A stretch of 6,506 nucleotides of DNA from Chloroflexota bacterium (GTDB lineage: Bacteria > Chloroflexota > Ktedonobacteria > Ktedonobacterales > Ktedonobacteraceae). The DNA lies in the NCBI GenBank assembly GCA_021828635.1, contig JAJZEJ010000270.1, positions 1,259-7,764 of the forward strand, written 5' to 3'. Below the pieces are notes generated by a model, which saw only the letters and a list, made by a program, of their open reading frames with translations, had not been told where the DNA came from and searched no databases. Positions 6,211-6,506 of the stretch are shown here, piece by piece (within the stretch, counting starts at the first letter, position 1; each line of letters starts with the position of its first letter). Made by a program: the position numbers and the translations under genes.

Positions 6211-6228
6211 GATTCTTTATTAAGAATC
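6211..6228. promoter_or_regulatory. Perfect inverted repeat GATTCTT-TATT-AAGAATC, candidate operator
   Basis: 7-bp arms with a 4-bp A/T spacer, centred about 60 bp upstream of the alpha-galactosidase start in the divergent 236-bp intergenic region. Its size suits a dimeric regulator. A weak plus-strand promoter upstream (TTGTCA 6138-6143, 17 bp, TCTGAT 6161-6166) would place it in the early transcribed region, where a repressor could block elongation. As RNA it would be a weak hairpin with no T-run after it, so a terminator is unlikely. Confidence 0.5.
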
Positions 6229-6278
6229 AGTCGAACAAAATGTCGAAGAGGCTTGCCCAGGAAAGGATTATCTGGCTC

Positions 6279-6506
6279 ATGCCAATGGAACCATCTCACC
6301 TTATCAATTTGCCACCTGGTATCCACGCGCATCCAACGCAACCTTGCTGGATGCTCGTCACCGATAATAGCACATACACACTAGGGGTAACACCAGAAGG
6401 TTTGTTGCTTAATCTGCATTGGGGAGCGCGATTGACGAATTTCACCGATCTACCGCTAGCTCAATTATCGCCCTTACGAAGCTCCCACGATATACATGCC
6501 AATGAG
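6279..6506 (+). CDS. Alpha-galactosidase (GH36 type), N-terminal fragment cut by window edge
   Basis: Seventy-six codons are open from ATG 6279 to the end of the window. The segment TYTLGVTPEGLLLNLHWGARL followed by SSHDIHANE resembles the N-terminal beta-sandwich domain of GH36 alpha-galactosidases, where a substrate-shaped Y-x-x-x-x-x-x-G-x-L-x-x-x-x-W-G pattern recurs. Full-length enzymes have roughly 700 residues, so about a tenth is seen and the catalytic aspartates lie outside. The enzyme removes terminal alpha-1,6-galactose from raffinose-type sugars; no signal peptide is seen, so it is probably intracellular. ATG 6279 is favoured by AGGAAAGGA ending 11 nt upstream, a slightly long spacing. 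ATG 6285 and in-frame ATG 6240 are alternatives, the latter without a ribosome binding site. A possible operator lies upstream. Confidence 0.75.
   Translation, partial: MPMEPSHLINLPPGIHAHPTQPCWMLVTDNSTYTLGVTPEGLLLNLHWGARLTNFTDLPLAQLSPLRSSHDIHANE

Noticed and set aside
6141..6341. 66-codon minus-strand open frame upstream of the phosphoesterase
   Set aside because: It overlaps the start of the plus-strand alpha-galactosidase antisense, has no recognisable domain and no good ribosome binding site.
1..6506. CRISPR array, tRNA, rRNA, insertion sequence or attachment site
   Set aside because: No spaced repeat array, cloverleaf, transposase frame or terminal inverted repeats were seen on either strand.

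Overview
The window carries six protein-coding genes. Five are on the minus strand and one, cut by the right edge, is on the plus strand. The gene mix suggests a Gram-positive-like soil bacterium of the Chloroflexota, most likely class Ktedonobacteria. It includes a soluble Ser/Thr kinase fused to a PQQ-type beta-propeller, an ANTAR response regulator, and a Tat-less selenocysteine formate dehydrogenase resembling actinobacterial enzymes. This placement is inference; no rRNA or other marker gene is present.

Left (1-1353, minus): the first 451 residues of a formate dehydrogenase catalytic subunit that runs off the left edge. Its reading frame contains an in-frame TGA at 769-771, exactly where the family has selenocysteine. 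A SECIS hairpin follows with an apical GGUCU loop 18 nt after the UGA, the geometry I recall for E. coli fdhF. A conventional gene caller would break this gene there. Its leader (1354-1571) holds the terminator of the preceding gene and a tandem 10-bp repeat.

Centre (1572-5039, minus): three signalling genes, read in the order kinase-propeller protein, REC-ANTAR response regulator, single-domain CheY-like receiver. No histidine kinase lies among them, so both receivers are orphans here. The gaps are 132 and 204 bp, so each gene probably has its own control. The ANTAR gene has a good promoter candidate whose -35 box lies inside a perfect GTTCAC-TT-GTGAAC dyad. The gap downstream of it holds a long three-tier stem-loop ending in a T-rich run, with a competing upstream fold.

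Right (5040-6506): a PHP-family metal-dependent phosphoesterase (TrpH/RNase AM type, minus, probable TTG start). It is followed by a 236-bp divergent intergenic region with a perfect 7-4-7 inverted repeat, then the N-terminus of a plus-strand GH36-type alpha-galactosidase cut by the right edge.

The genes do not form one obvious pathway. The best reading is separate transcription units: formate oxidation, sensory and regulatory proteins, nucleotide or RNA turnover, and sugar utilisation. The strongest unusual signal is the selenocysteine recoding site. The RNA structure between the two receivers is the most open-ended one.
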